Origin: Prevotella sp.
Lineage (GTDB): Bacteria; Bacteroidota; Bacteroidia; Bacteroidales; Bacteroidaceae
Length of the DNA: 64,000 nt
Reading direction: 5' to 3'
Assembly (NCBI GenBank): GCA_022781445.1
Contig: JALETQ010000005.1
Coordinates: 1 to 64,000, forward strand
Below are positions 44,125 through 52,664 of the stretch, piece after piece (within the stretch, counting starts at the first letter, position 1; each line of letters starts with the position of its first letter). Position numbers and translations under genes: made by a program. The notes beneath the pieces are model-generated. The model worked only from the letters and a program-made list of their open reading frames with translations, was not told the DNA's origin and ran no database searches.

Positions 44125-46479
44125 ATGAATAAGATTATTCGCAAGGAGCAGTTCTCAGAAAAAGTATTCCTCTATGAAGTGGAAGCTCCGCTGATTGCCA
44201 AGAGCCGCAAAGCAGGCAACTTCGTGATCGTCCGCGTTGGTAAAAAAGGCGAACGCGTACCACTCACCATCGCAGGTGCCGACCTTCAAAAAGGCACCAT
44301 CACCCTCGTGGTACAGGCAGTCGGACTGTCGACCATCAAACTGTCGCACCTCAACGAGGGCGACTACATCGACGATGTGGTAGGCCCCCTCGGAAACCCG
44401 ACACACATCGAAAACTACGGTACGGTGGTTTGTGCCGGAGGCGGAGTGGGCGTGGCACCGATGCTGCCCATCATCCAAGCCCTGAAAGCTGCCGGCAACA
44501 GAGTGCTGTCGGTACTCGCCGGACGTACCAAAGAACTGATCATCCTCGAAGACGAAGTCAGAAAGCACAGCGATGAAGTCATCATCATGACCGATGATGG
44601 TTCATACGGCGAGAAAGGCGTGGTCACGGTAGGTATGGAAAAACTCATCAACCGCGAAAAAATCGACAAGGTATTTGCCATCGGCCCTGCCATCATGATG
44701 AAGTTCTGCTGTCAACTGACCAAGAAATACGATATTCCCACCGAGGTGTCGCTCAACACCATCATGGTCGACGGCACCGGCATGTGCGGAGCCTGCCGGC
44801 TCACCATCGGCGGCGAGACGAAGTTTGTCTGCATTGACGGACCGGAGTTTGACGGATTCAAAGTGGACTGGGACGAAATGCTCAAGCGCATGAACACTTT
44901 CAAAAAGGTGGAACTCGACGAAGTGGAGCATTACGAAGACCACGTAGACAGGGCGGATACTGATTCGGCATCAACGATAAAAATGGCTGAAACACCCGAT
45001 GCAGGTGCTGCCGACACTCCCGTCGACGAACTCACCGACAGGGATGCGGCATGGCGCAAGGAACTGCGCACGGTGATGAAGCCCAAAGAACGCACCAAAA
45101 TCGAACGCGTCGTCATGCCCGAACTCGACCCGACCTATCGTGCCACCACGAGAACCGAAGAGGTGAACACCGGACTGACCAAGGAAATGGCAATGACCGA
45201 AGCCAAACGCTGTCTCGACTGTGCCAAACCGACGTGCATGGAGGGCTGCCCCGTAAGCATCAACATTCCCTCATTCATCAAGAACATCGAACGCGGAGAC
45301 ATTCTCGCCGCAGCCAAAGTTCTGAAAGCCACCTCCTCGCTTCCCGCTGTCTGCGGTCGTGTATGCCCGCAGGAAAAGCAATGCGAAAGCAAATGTATTC
45401 ATCTCAAGATGAACGAGCCGGCAGTTGCCATCGGCAACCTCGAACGATTTGCTGCCGACTACGAACGCGAAAGCGGACAGATTTCCACCCCCGAAATGGC
45501 ACCGGCAAACAACATCAAAGTGGCTGTCGTGGGGTCGGGACCGGCAGGACTGAGCTTCGCCGGCGACATGGCGAAACTCGGATACGACGTGACCGTGTTT
45601 GAAGCACTCCATGAAATCGGAGGCGTTCTCAAATACGGCATCCCCGAATTCAGACTTCCCAACCGCATCGTCGATGTGGAAATCGAGAACCTCAAGAAAA
45701 TGGGCGTACACTTCGAAACCGACTGCATCATCGGCAAGACCATCAGTATAGACGAGCTCAAGGCAAAAGACTTCCAGGGAGTCTTCATCGGTTCGGGGGC
45801 CGGACTGCCCAACTTCATGGACATACCGGGCGAGAACAGCCTGAACATCATGTCGTCCAACGAATACCTCACCCGCATCAACCTGATGGATGCCGCCGAT
45901 CCGCATTCGGACACACCCATCAACAACGCCAAGCGCGTGATGGTGGTAGGCGGCGGAAATACAGCAATGGACTCCTGCCGCACGGCAAAACGCCTCGGTG
46001 CCGACGTCATGCTCGTTTACAGAAGATCGGAAGAGGAAATGCCTGCCCGCTTGGAAGAAGTGAAGCATGCCAAGGAAGAAGGAATCGACTTCAAGACCCT
46101 CCACAATCCCATCGAATACATTGCCGATGAAAACGGAGCGGTCAAACAAGCCGTCCTACAGGTGATGCAGCTCGGAGAGCCGGATGCTGACGGGCGCAGA
46201 AGACCCGAACCCGTCAAAGGCAAAACTATCACGGTGGATGTCGACCAAGTCATCGTCGCCATCGGCGTCTCACCCAACCCATTGGTACCGAAGAGCGTCG
46301 AAGGATTGCAGCTCGGGCGAAAGAATACCATCAACGTCGACGAGTCGATGCGCAGTTCCATTCCTTTCATCTATGCCGGCGGTGACATCGTGCGCGGTGG
46401 GGCAACCGTTATCCTTGCGATGGGTGACGGGCGCAAGGCTGCCGCCAACATGCACGAGCAGCTCTCCTCTGCCCGCTGA
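44125..46479 (+). CDS. NfnAB-like fusion: FNR-type flavoprotein joined to glutamate-synthase-small-chain-like flavoprotein
   Basis: A single 784-residue protein. The N-terminal part (about 1-275) is a ferredoxin-NADP-reductase-like NfnA/SudB domain with GGGVGVAPMLPI and a C-terminal 2Fe-2S motif (MCGACRLTIGG...FVCIDGPEF). An acidic linker (about 280-305) leads to an NfnB/SudA/GltD-like part with 4Fe-4S cysteines (CLDCAKPTCMEGCP; CGRVCPQEKQCESKC), the FAD-binding GSGPAGLSFAGD and the NADPH-binding GGGNTAMDSCRTAKRLGA. Separate NfnA and NfnB form an electron-bifurcating NADH-dependent ferredoxin:NADP oxidoreductase; the fusion may do the same. It could balance NADPH made by the upstream icd. Confidence 0.88.
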   Translation: MNKIIRKEQFSEKVFLYEVEAPLIAKSRKAGNFVIVRVGKKGERVPLTIAGADLQKGTITLVVQAVGLSTIKLSHLNEGDYIDDVVGPLGNPTHIENYGTVVCAGGGVGVAPMLPIIQALKAAGNRVLSVLAGRTKELIILEDEVRKHSDEVIIMTDDGSYGEKGVVTVGMEKLINREKIDKVFAIGPAIMMKFCCQLTKKYDIPTEVSLNTIMVDGTGMCGACRLTIGGETKFVCIDGPEFDGFKVDWDEMLKRMNTFKKVELDEVEHYEDHVDRADTDSASTIKMAETPDAGAADTPVDELTDRDAAWRKELRTVMKPKERTKIERVVMPELDPTYRATTRTEEVNTGLTKEMAMTEAKRCLDCAKPTCMEGCPVSINIPSFIKNIERGDILAAAKVLKATSSLPAVCGRVCPQEKQCESKCIHLKMNEPAVAIGNLERFAADYERESGQISTPEMAPANNIKVAVVGSGPAGLSFAGDMAKLGYDVTVFEALHEIGGVLKYGIPEFRLPNRIVDVEIENLKKMGVHFETDCIIGKTISIDELKAKDFQGVFIGSGAGLPNFMDIPGENSLNIMSSNEYLTRINLMDAADPHSDTPINNAKRVMVVGGGNTAMDSCRTAKRLGADVMLVYRRSEEEMPARLEEVKHAKEEGIDFKTLHNPIEYIADENGAVKQAVLQVMQLGEPDADGRRRPEPVKGKTITVDVDQVIVAIGVSPNPLVPKSVEGLQLGRKNTINVDESMRSSIPFIYAGGDIVRGGATVILAMGDGRKAAANMHEQLSSAR

Positions 46480-46572
46480 CAATCTTCAGGCTCTCACGGA
46501 CACCGTTCGCCAGTGGGAAGATGAAGATTCGGGGCAACCCTTGACCTCAACTCGTGGAACTCCACGGGCATA

Positions 46573-46641
46573 CAACCCGCAAAAGCACCCGCAACCAAAC
46601 AGAATGCCATGTTCTATTGGTTGCGGGTGTTTCGGGTTTTG
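46573..46641 (+). terminator. Strong terminator after the NfnAB-like gene
   Basis: A long imperfect hairpin: AACCCGC...GCACCCGCAACCAA pairs with TTGGTTGCGGGTGTTTCGGGTT around a short loop (TGCCATG), ending in TTTTG. Confidence 0.8.
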
Positions 46642-46903
46642 ACCGAAGAAAAGCCATCAATGAATTGGCATTGCACTCATGTGACATGATAAAAGCGACA
46701 GAGTTCGACCGATGGAAACCCCGACTTCTATCCGTTATACCATATATAATATACATAATCAGACGGCGAACGATATAGCAAGAAGCATCATCATACAAGC
46801 TGTTTGCGCAAACAAATCCGGACAAAACCCTCCCAAATGCCCATTAAACAGGCTTTTCCCCATTTATTTTCACTATTTGTTTGGAGGTATCAAGTTTTTT
46901 TTA

Positions 46904-46911
46904 TTACTTTG
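46904..46911 (+). promoter_or_regulatory. Promoter -7 box for the OmpA-like gene
   Basis: TTACTTTG is one base from TAnnTTTG, with a TTTG-like element about 20 bases upstream (46877-46880) and an AT-rich spacer. Consistent with strong expression. Confidence 0.5.
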
Positions 46912-46961
46912 CACCCAGAATAGTATATATAGAATTCAAACCTTTTATAAATTAATTAAAG

Positions 46962-48080
46962 ATGAAAAAGTTAGTACTTTTATGTGCTGTCGCTGCAATG
47001 ACAGCTTCTGTATCTGCCCAGACTGTTACAGAAAGTAAAACGTTTGACAACGTTTACATTGGCGTCAATGGCGGTCTTGCCACCAAAGCAACCGGTCACG
47101 AATGGATGAACGACCTCAACTCTAACGCAGGTCTTCGCATCGGACGTTGGTTCACCCCGGTGTTCGGTCTTGCTGTTGAGAGCAATGCTTACTTCTCAAA
47201 CAAGCCCTTCGGAACAAACCATACTTTCGTTCGTTTCCTGAACACCTCTCTCTTGGGAACCGTTAACTTCAGCAACTGGTTCGGTCGCTATCCCGGTGAA
47301 CCCCGCAGCTTCGAAGTAGTCGGTGTTTATGGTCTTGGCTGGGGACACGTATTCGGTAACCCCTACCACGAAATGAATACTGCTGCCGGTACTGTCAAGA
47401 TTCCTTCTATCGCCAACCGCAACAACGTTACCTCTAAAGCCGGTTTGGACTTCGTGTTCAACTTGGGTAATGACAAGGCATGGCAATTCTATGTAGAGCC
47501 TGCAGTTGTTTGGGGCTTGAATGACGCTAACGGTAAAGTTAACGGCGAACACTACGCCACTGTAGGCAAGAGCGGTGTTGAATACAACCTCAACCGTGCT
47601 TTCGTTCAACTGAACGCCGGTTTCATCTACAAGTTCAAGAACTCTAACGGAACTCACAACTTCACCGTTGCCAAACTCTACGATCAAGAAGAAATTGACC
47701 GTTTGAACGGCATCATCAACGACCTCCGCAACCGTCCTGTTCAAGAGAAGATCGTTGAAAAAGTAGTTACCAAGGAAGTTCCCGTAGGTAAGGAAGTCAA
47801 AGTTGAAAACCTCGTATTCGTAACCTTCGCTCAAGGTAAGTCTGCTTTGACCAAGGAAGCCAAGAAAGCTCTTGATGCCGTTAACTCCGGTGCCCGTGTA
47901 CAAATCGTAGGTACAGCTTCTCCTGAAGGAAACGCGGCTCTCAACCAAAAACTCTCTCAAAACCGTGCCAACGCTGTTGCCGAATACCTCAAAGGTCGTG
48001 GCGTAGTTGTTGACGAAGCTGTTGGTAAGGGTGTTCAAGGTACAACCTCTAACCGCTTGGCTATCGTTTACGTGAAATAA
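46962..48080 (+). CDS. OmpA family outer membrane protein
   Basis: Major outer-membrane protein linking the outer membrane to peptidoglycan. The 372 residues have a signal peptide (to VSAQ, about 19), an N-terminal beta-barrel (about 25-235), and a charged connector (DQEEIDRLNGIINDLRNRP, then KIVEKVVTKEVPVGKEV). The C-terminal OmpA-like domain (about 285-372) has FVTFAQGKSALTKEAKKALD and NRANAVAEYL. Codon use differs from its neighbours (frequent GGT, GCT, CGT), as expected for a very highly expressed gene. Own promoter and terminator. Confidence 0.93.
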   Translation: MKKLVLLCAVAAMTASVSAQTVTESKTFDNVYIGVNGGLATKATGHEWMNDLNSNAGLRIGRWFTPVFGLAVESNAYFSNKPFGTNHTFVRFLNTSLLGTVNFSNWFGRYPGEPRSFEVVGVYGLGWGHVFGNPYHEMNTAAGTVKIPSIANRNNVTSKAGLDFVFNLGNDKAWQFYVEPAVVWGLNDANGKVNGEHYATVGKSGVEYNLNRAFVQLNAGFIYKFKNSNGTHNFTVAKLYDQEEIDRLNGIINDLRNRPVQEKIVEKVVTKEVPVGKEVKVENLVFVTFAQGKSALTKEAKKALDAVNSGARVQIVGTASPEGNAALNQKLSQNRANAVAEYLKGRGVVVDEAVGKGVQGTTSNRLAIVYVK

Positions 48081-48101
48081 GTAAGATAACCTCTATATCT
48101 C

Positions 48102-48146
48102 AAGCAGGAGATAATCCCCGACAGGGTGATTATCTCCTGCTTTGTT
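48102..48146 (+). terminator. Terminator after the OmpA-like gene
   Basis: AAGCAGGAGATAAT (48102-48115) pairs perfectly with ATTATCTCCTGCTT (48129-48142), followed by TGTTTATT. Confidence 0.85.
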
Positions 48147-48239
48147 TATTGAACTTTCTATGATTCTATATATCGGCTCTATCGCAGGAACACGACATTT
48201 TGAAGTATGTTTCAGACAATCATTGAAAGCTTCATCTTA

Positions 48240-48416
48240 TCCAAACCGAGTCATGAGAGTCCGCACCGGTATGGTTCGGCTACCGACCGACTTGACTGTT
48301 GACTTGTTGCAGGAGAATTGGGATACAACACAAACCGACAGACAAGATGACGACAAGCGGACGATATACGGCTGGGAAGTTTCGAGTACAGTGTGAAGGT
48401 TGGATTGAGCGGTCTG
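48240..48416 (-). repeat. Dispersed inverted-repeat element, diverged
   Basis: Begins TCCAAACCGAGTCATGAGAG and contains GACAGACAAGATGACGACAAGCGGACGATAT-type interior, shared with the 54005 copy (core ACAAGATG-CGACAAGCGGACGATAT). The right end GAGCGGTCTGAT is degenerate. Confidence 0.6.
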
Positions 48417-48677
48417 ATAATCGATGCGAGAATTAAAGTTCTTCCTGCTTAAGCCCAAACCGGCAATCATGCCTATCCACCGACGGAGGAAAGACCGAAA
48501 AGGAAACCATCAGCCATAAAACACACCACACGAACATGGAGAACGCCTTATTCTGCAATATCGACACAAACATACAGGCACACCCCATGTCCGGACAACA
48601 ATTCTGAAATACGACCTATCCGTACATTGTGAATAGAAATAAGGAATAAAATATTTTGTCTTTTCAAATATTAGTCC

Positions 48678-48685
48678 TACCTTTG
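48678..48685 (+). promoter_or_regulatory. Promoter -7 box for the tRNA pair
   Basis: TACCTTTG matches TAnnTTTG, about 31 bases before the tRNA-Thr 5' end. Confidence 0.65.
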
Positions 48686-48716
48686 CAAACGCTAAAAGCA
48701 AATAAGAATCATTCAA

Positions 48717-48789
48717 GCCGATATGGCTCAGTTGGTAGAGCAATTCATTCGTAATGAATAGGTCCCCGGTTCGAGTCCGGGTATCGGCT
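48717..48789 (+). tRNA. tRNA-Thr (anticodon CGT)
   Basis: A 73-nt cloverleaf. The acceptor stem GCCGATA pairs with TATCGGC, the D-arm is GCTCAGTTGGTAGAGC, the anticodon arm is ATTCA-TTCGTAA-TGAAT and the T-arm is CCCGG-TTCGAGT-CCGGG. The three bases after the discriminator are CCA. It reads ACG codons. Confidence 0.95.
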
Positions 48790-48851
48790 CCAAGGTTATT
48801 TTGAAGTTGAATCTCATTTGCGACATCAAGCAAATCCTCACATTTTTTCAT

Positions 48852-48924
48852 GCGGAATTAGCTCAGTTGGTAGAGTACGACTTTCCCAAAGTCGGTGTCG
48901 CGAGTTCGAGTCTCGTATTCCGCT
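48852..48924 (+). tRNA. tRNA-Gly (anticodon CCC)
   Basis: A 73-nt cloverleaf. The acceptor stem GCGGAAT pairs with ATTCCGC, the anticodon arm is CGACT-TTCCCAA-AGTCG and the T-arm has GCGAG-TTCGAGT-CTCGT pairing. CCA is not encoded. It reads GGG codons and shares the promoter with tRNA-Thr. Confidence 0.95.
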
Positions 48925-49059
48925 CTCTTTCCTTGTTCGGCAGCGAATCGAACAGCTTGCGATACCATTTCGCAGGATATCCGGCCGACAAGTTTCATCG
49001 AAAGGTATTTCGGTTTGAATATTCCCACACATTTACACCATATTATTATCAAAAACACT

Positions 49060-49067
49060 TACCTTTG
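49060..49067 (+). promoter_or_regulatory. Promoter -7 box for the cob operon
   Basis: TACCTTTG matches TAnnTTTG. No cobalamin riboswitch lies between it and cobU. Confidence 0.6.
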
Positions 49068-49153
49068 CAGGAGTAAGGCAAGCAGTCGTTTGACACAATC
49101 GGTCACTCATGACCGCCACGCAGCATTGTCTCGAAGAGAGAAAACACAGAAGA

Positions 49154-49684
49154 ATGAAGAGAATCATACTCATTACGGGTGGACAACGGTCGGGTAAAAG
49201 TCAATATGCCGAACAATTAGCACTGTCGTTGTCCGATACTCCGGTGTATCTGGCAACCGCCCACATCTGGGACGAAGAGTTCAGACAGAGAGTGATGCGG
49301 CATCAAAAACGTCGCGGGGCGAACTGGACCAATATCGAAGAAGAGAAATATTTGAGCCACCATCGTCTCGATGATCGCGTCGTTGTCATAGACTGCATCA
49401 CCCTATGGTGTACCAACTTTTTCTTCGACAGCAATGCCACTGCCGAACAGCAGCCTTCCGTCGATGACGCTCTCGAACAACTCAAAGCGGAGTTCGACCG
49501 TTTCACACGACAAGAAGCGACCTTCATATTCGTCACCAATGAAATTGGATGTGGCGGTGTGAGCGACAACGTCATCCAACGACGCTTCACCGATTTGGAG
49601 GGATGGATGAACCAATATGTGGCATCACAAGCCGACCAAGTGGTGTGGATGGTGAGTGGCATCCCCGTTATCGTGAAAGGATAA
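49154..49684 (+). CDS. cobU: Adenosylcobinamide kinase / guanylyltransferase
   Basis: Bifunctional enzyme that phosphorylates adenosylcobinamide and converts it to the GDP form. The 176-residue protein has the P-loop GGQRSGKSQYAE near the start, RRGANWTNIEEE with the region of the guanylylated histidine, and NEIGCGGV. ATG 49154 is used because MKRIILITGG begins the first strand. First gene of cobU-T-S-C, the nucleotide-loop assembly pathway that completes or salvages B12. Confidence 0.94.
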   Translation: MKRIILITGGQRSGKSQYAEQLALSLSDTPVYLATAHIWDEEFRQRVMRHQKRRGANWTNIEEEKYLSHHRLDDRVVVIDCITLWCTNFFFDSNATAEQQPSVDDALEQLKAEFDRFTRQEATFIFVTNEIGCGGVSDNVIQRRFTDLEGWMNQYVASQADQVVWMVSGIPVIVKG

Positions 49685-49814
49685 ACTTCAGAATGTCAAT
49701 CGCATCATTACCTACCCTCTTCCAATTCTCACAACATTGGCAACAACTGCCCAAGCAAACCAAGAAGACACCTGCGACAGCTCACGCCCAACATACTTAA
49801 CCTGCACTATCATC

Positions 49815-50864
49815 ATGATGGAAAAGTTTCATATCGTCAAACCTTCGGACGAACTTCGAGAAGCCATCCGCGACAAAATCGACAACCTCAACAAACCCAA
49901 AGGGTCGTTGGGAAGATTGGAAGAATTGGCAGAACAAATCTGTCTCATACAAAAAACACTCAACCCTGTGCTACAACATCCCTGCCATCTGCTCTTCGGA
50001 GCCGATCACGGCATCGAGCGCGAACAGGTGAGTGTATCGCCACGCGAAGTAACATGGCAACAAATGATTAACTTCACCAAGGGTGGTGGTGGTGTGAACA
50101 TGTTTTGCCGACAACACCACTTCGACTTGCGCATCATCGACATCGGTGTCGACCACGACCTTTCGGATTATCCATCCATCATCAATCGCAAGATAGCTCC
50201 GGGCACCAATAACTTCCTTTACGAACCTGCCATGAGCGAAGAACAATATCACCAAGCCCTGTCGGTAGGTGCCGCAGCCGTCGACGACTGTGCCAAAGAT
50301 GGATGCAACGTCATCTGTATGGGCGAAATGGGCATCGCCAACACCTCGCCCTCCAGCATTTGGATGTCTATTTTCGGCAATCTGCCGCTCAAGGAGTGCA
50401 TCGGCATCGGCTCGGGTGTCAGTTCTGCCGGACTGCTCCACAAGAAGGATGTGTTGTGCAAGGCATTGGAACGTTTTGAAAACATCTACTCACAACCGAC
50501 GACCGACGAAATCGTCCGTTACTTCGGTGGTTTTGAGATGGTAGGCACCATTGGTGCCATGCTCCGCGCCGCCGAGCTAAAAATGATTATTTTGGTTGAC
50601 GGCTTCATCATGTCAGCCTGTATGCTGGCAGCCTCACACCTCTGTCCGAATGTGCTTCATTATGCTGTATTCGGTCATTGCAGCGGTGAGGTGGGACACC
50701 AAGAGATGCTGCGCCTCATGGATGCCCGTCCCCTGCTCCACCTTCAGCTCCGTCTGGGCGAAGGGACAGGTGCTCTCTGTGCCTATCCTTTGATAGAAAG
50801 TGCGGTCAAGATGATAAACGAAATGAACAACTTCAAAGATGCAAACATCACCAAGTACTTCTAA
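49815..50864 (+). CDS. cobT: Nicotinate-nucleotide--dimethylbenzimidazole phosphoribosyltransferase
   Basis: Activates the lower-ligand base to its alpha-ribotide. The 349 residues match CobT throughout: NKPKGSLGRLEELAEQ, LLFGADHGIEREQVS, GGGGVNMFCRQ, CMGEMGIANTSPS, GIGSGVSSAGL and FGGFEMVGTIGAML, with the catalytic Glu expected in the late GEVGHQEML-LGEGTGA region. Two adjacent ATGs (49815 and 49818) are possible. It overlaps cobS by 26 bases. Confidence 0.95.
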   Translation: MMEKFHIVKPSDELREAIRDKIDNLNKPKGSLGRLEELAEQICLIQKTLNPVLQHPCHLLFGADHGIEREQVSVSPREVTWQQMINFTKGGGGVNMFCRQHHFDLRIIDIGVDHDLSDYPSIINRKIAPGTNNFLYEPAMSEEQYHQALSVGAAAVDDCAKDGCNVICMGEMGIANTSPSSIWMSIFGNLPLKECIGIGSGVSSAGLLHKKDVLCKALERFENIYSQPTTDEIVRYFGGFEMVGTIGAMLRAAELKMIILVDGFIMSACMLAASHLCPNVLHYAVFGHCSGEVGHQEMLRLMDARPLLHLQLRLGEGTGALCAYPLIESAVKMINEMNNFKDANITKYF

Positions 50865-51636
50865 ATGGTGGCAGAACGCATGGGCGGCATTCATATTTTT
50901 CACCCGTCTGCCCCTATGGCGCATCTACCAACCGCCCCGTGAAAGCTATCAGGCGGTCATCGAGTACTGGCCTCTCACAGGATGGCTCACGGGATGCGTG
51001 ATGGCAGCCACGCTGTATTTCGGCCATCTGTGGATGCCTTTCCCGCTCGCCATCGTTGCCACCATCTTGGCACGCGTGTTGCTGATGGGAGCTTTCCACG
51101 AAGACGGCCTTGCCGACTTCATCGACGGTTTTGGCGGAGGTGGCTCCCATCGACAGCGTATCTTGGACATCATGAAAGATTCGCATATCGGCACATACGG
51201 CGTTATCGGACTCATCTTCTATTTCCTGTTGTTGGCAACCACGCTCTATTCTCTCCCGGTCAACATATCCGTTCTTGCAATCATGGCCGGCGACCCGTTT
51301 GCCAAGATGCTCTCCGGACAAGTCATTCAGATGTTGCCTTACGCCCGAAAGGAAGAAGAAGCCAAGGTCAAGGTGGTCTACCGTAAAATCAAAATGGCTT
51401 CAGCCATCGGTCTGGCAGTACAGGGACTGTTGCCCTTGGCTTTGTTTTTATATACCTATGGCGACATCATGCCTTGGGAATATCTGCTGTTCGTACCCTG
51501 TCTTGTGATGTATGGCCTCTATCTCCTGATATGGAACAGACTGAAAGGTTACACGGGCGACTGTTGCGGTGCCATCTGCCTGATGGTGGAGTTGAGTTTC
51601 TACCTGACGGCTGCCGTCATCGTTCATCAATCATAA
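50839..51636 (+). CDS. cobS: Adenosylcobinamide-GDP ribazoletransferase (cobalamin synthase)
   Basis: Integral membrane enzyme joining adenosylcobinamide-GDP with alpha-ribazole. The 265 residues have six or so hydrophobic segments and the acidic metal-binding motif FHEDGLADFIDGFGGGG, followed by RILDIMKDSHIGTYGVIGL (each shortened to the core). GYTGDCCGA lies near the C-terminus. It is translationally linked to cobT by the overlap. Confidence 0.94.
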   Translation: MQTSPSTSKWWQNAWAAFIFFTRLPLWRIYQPPRESYQAVIEYWPLTGWLTGCVMAATLYFGHLWMPFPLAIVATILARVLLMGAFHEDGLADFIDGFGGGGSHRQRILDIMKDSHIGTYGVIGLIFYFLLLATTLYSLPVNISVLAIMAGDPFAKMLSGQVIQMLPYARKEEEAKVKVVYRKIKMASAIGLAVQGLLPLALFLYTYGDIMPWEYLLFVPCLVMYGLYLLIWNRLKGYTGDCCGAICLMVELSFYLTAAVIVHQS

Positions 51637-51670
51637 ACGCTGAAAAAATCTCCCCAAGCAAGCATATACA

Positions 51671-52204
51671 ATGGAAGTCATTCTGATAAGACACACGAGC
51701 GTTGCCGTCGAAAAAGGCACTTGCTACGGACAGACCGACGTTCCGGTGGCTGCGACTTTCGAAAGCGAAGCCCGTCAAGTCCTCGAACGACTGCAACTAT
51801 ATGGCAGTTTTGATGCCGTTTATTGCTCTCCCCTCACCCGCGCAAGAATGTTGGCGACATATTGTGGCTATGACTCTCCTATCATTGATGAACGATTGAA
51901 AGAAATCAATATGGGCGATTGGGAGATGCAGAAGTACGATGAGATAAAAGATGCCAACCTGCAAAGGTGGTATGACGACTACATGAATGTCGCCCCCACC
52001 AACGGCGAGAGCTTCCCTATGCTGTATCAACGTATGAAAGGCTTTCTCGATGAACTCCGCACGAAAGGTCATCGTCGCGTAGCCATCTTTGCACACGGCG
52101 GCATCCTGCTGTGCGCAGGGTTGTATGCCGGACTGTTCTCTTGGGAGGAATCCATGAAACATCTGGCCGGTTACGGCGGAATAGAACGCATCGAGCTTCC
52201 TTGA
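51671..52204 (+). CDS. cobC: Alpha-ribazole phosphatase, histidine phosphatase family
   Basis: Removes phosphate from alpha-ribazole-5'-phosphate (or adenosylcobalamin phosphate). The 177 residues begin with the catalytic motif LIRHTSV (RHxS in place of RHG), followed by GQTDVPV, YCSPLTRAR, the acidic EINMGDWE and the second catalytic histidine in AIFAHGG. Position after cobS supports the cobalamin role over a generic phosphoglycerate mutase. Confidence 0.92.
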   Translation: MEVILIRHTSVAVEKGTCYGQTDVPVAATFESEARQVLERLQLYGSFDAVYCSPLTRARMLATYCGYDSPIIDERLKEINMGDWEMQKYDEIKDANLQRWYDDYMNVAPTNGESFPMLYQRMKGFLDELRTKGHRRVAIFAHGGILLCAGLYAGLFSWEESMKHLAGYGGIERIELP

Positions 52205-52286
52205 TCATCATGTCTTGCAAAATACTGTCATTTCTTGGCAAACCCATCTTTTATTCACAACAAGACATTGTCTGGCTTAACCACAG

Positions 52287-52488
52287 TTAAACCCAAATCA
52301 TTTATAAAACCACAGCATTCAACTTTCATATTGTTCCCGAAACCTTCCGATCGGCTATCATCCACATTCCTACATCTTGTCTGTCGGGTTTGTCTTGCCG
52401 TAGCCCGTTACAACTTGCAACAAACCGACAAACAAACTATTTGACAATCGAACAATTCCGATTCGGATTCTCATGACAGATTTGGTAA
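52287..52488 (+). repeat. Dispersed inverted-repeat element
   Basis: Left TTAAACCCAAATCATTT and right TCTCATGACAGATTTGGTAA. The interior has TTGTCTTGCCGTAGCCCG followed by CAACAAACCGACAAAC, like the 58783 copy. About 202 bp. Confidence 0.8.
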
Positions 52489-52625
52489 TCATTATTACAT
52501 TCCACAGCAATCTCAATATGCGTTCATCTGCATGATGTGCATACCTTTGAAAGAAACATATCCGAAAATATCTGTTTACGAATAATTTTCTTTTTCAAGT
52601 CCGAGGTTGTTTATCAACAATTCAC

Positions 52626-52633
52626 TAACTTTG
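52626..52633 (+). promoter_or_regulatory. Promoter -7 box for the S41 peptidase
   Basis: TAACTTTG matches TAnnTTTG, 31 bases before the ATG. Confidence 0.6.
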
Positions 52634-52664
52634 CTTTCAATTATTAACCAAAGAAAGATGTAAT

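Larger units (their letters stand above)
46480..46961. other. Intergenic region upstream of the OmpA-like gene
   Basis: Contains the strong terminator of the NfnAB-like gene and the AT-rich promoter of the porin; no gene is seen. Confidence 0.65.
48147..48716. other. Intergenic region before the tRNA genes
   Basis: Holds a dispersed element (48240-48416), a lone left-end fragment near 48450-48476 (AAGCCCAAACCGGCAATCATG-like, core CCCAAACCGGCAATCATG) and the tRNA promoter. No gene is supported. Confidence 0.55.
52205..52664. other. Intergenic region before the S41 peptidase
   Basis: Contains one dispersed element (52287-52488) and the peptidase promoter; otherwise AT-rich with no gene. Confidence 0.6.
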
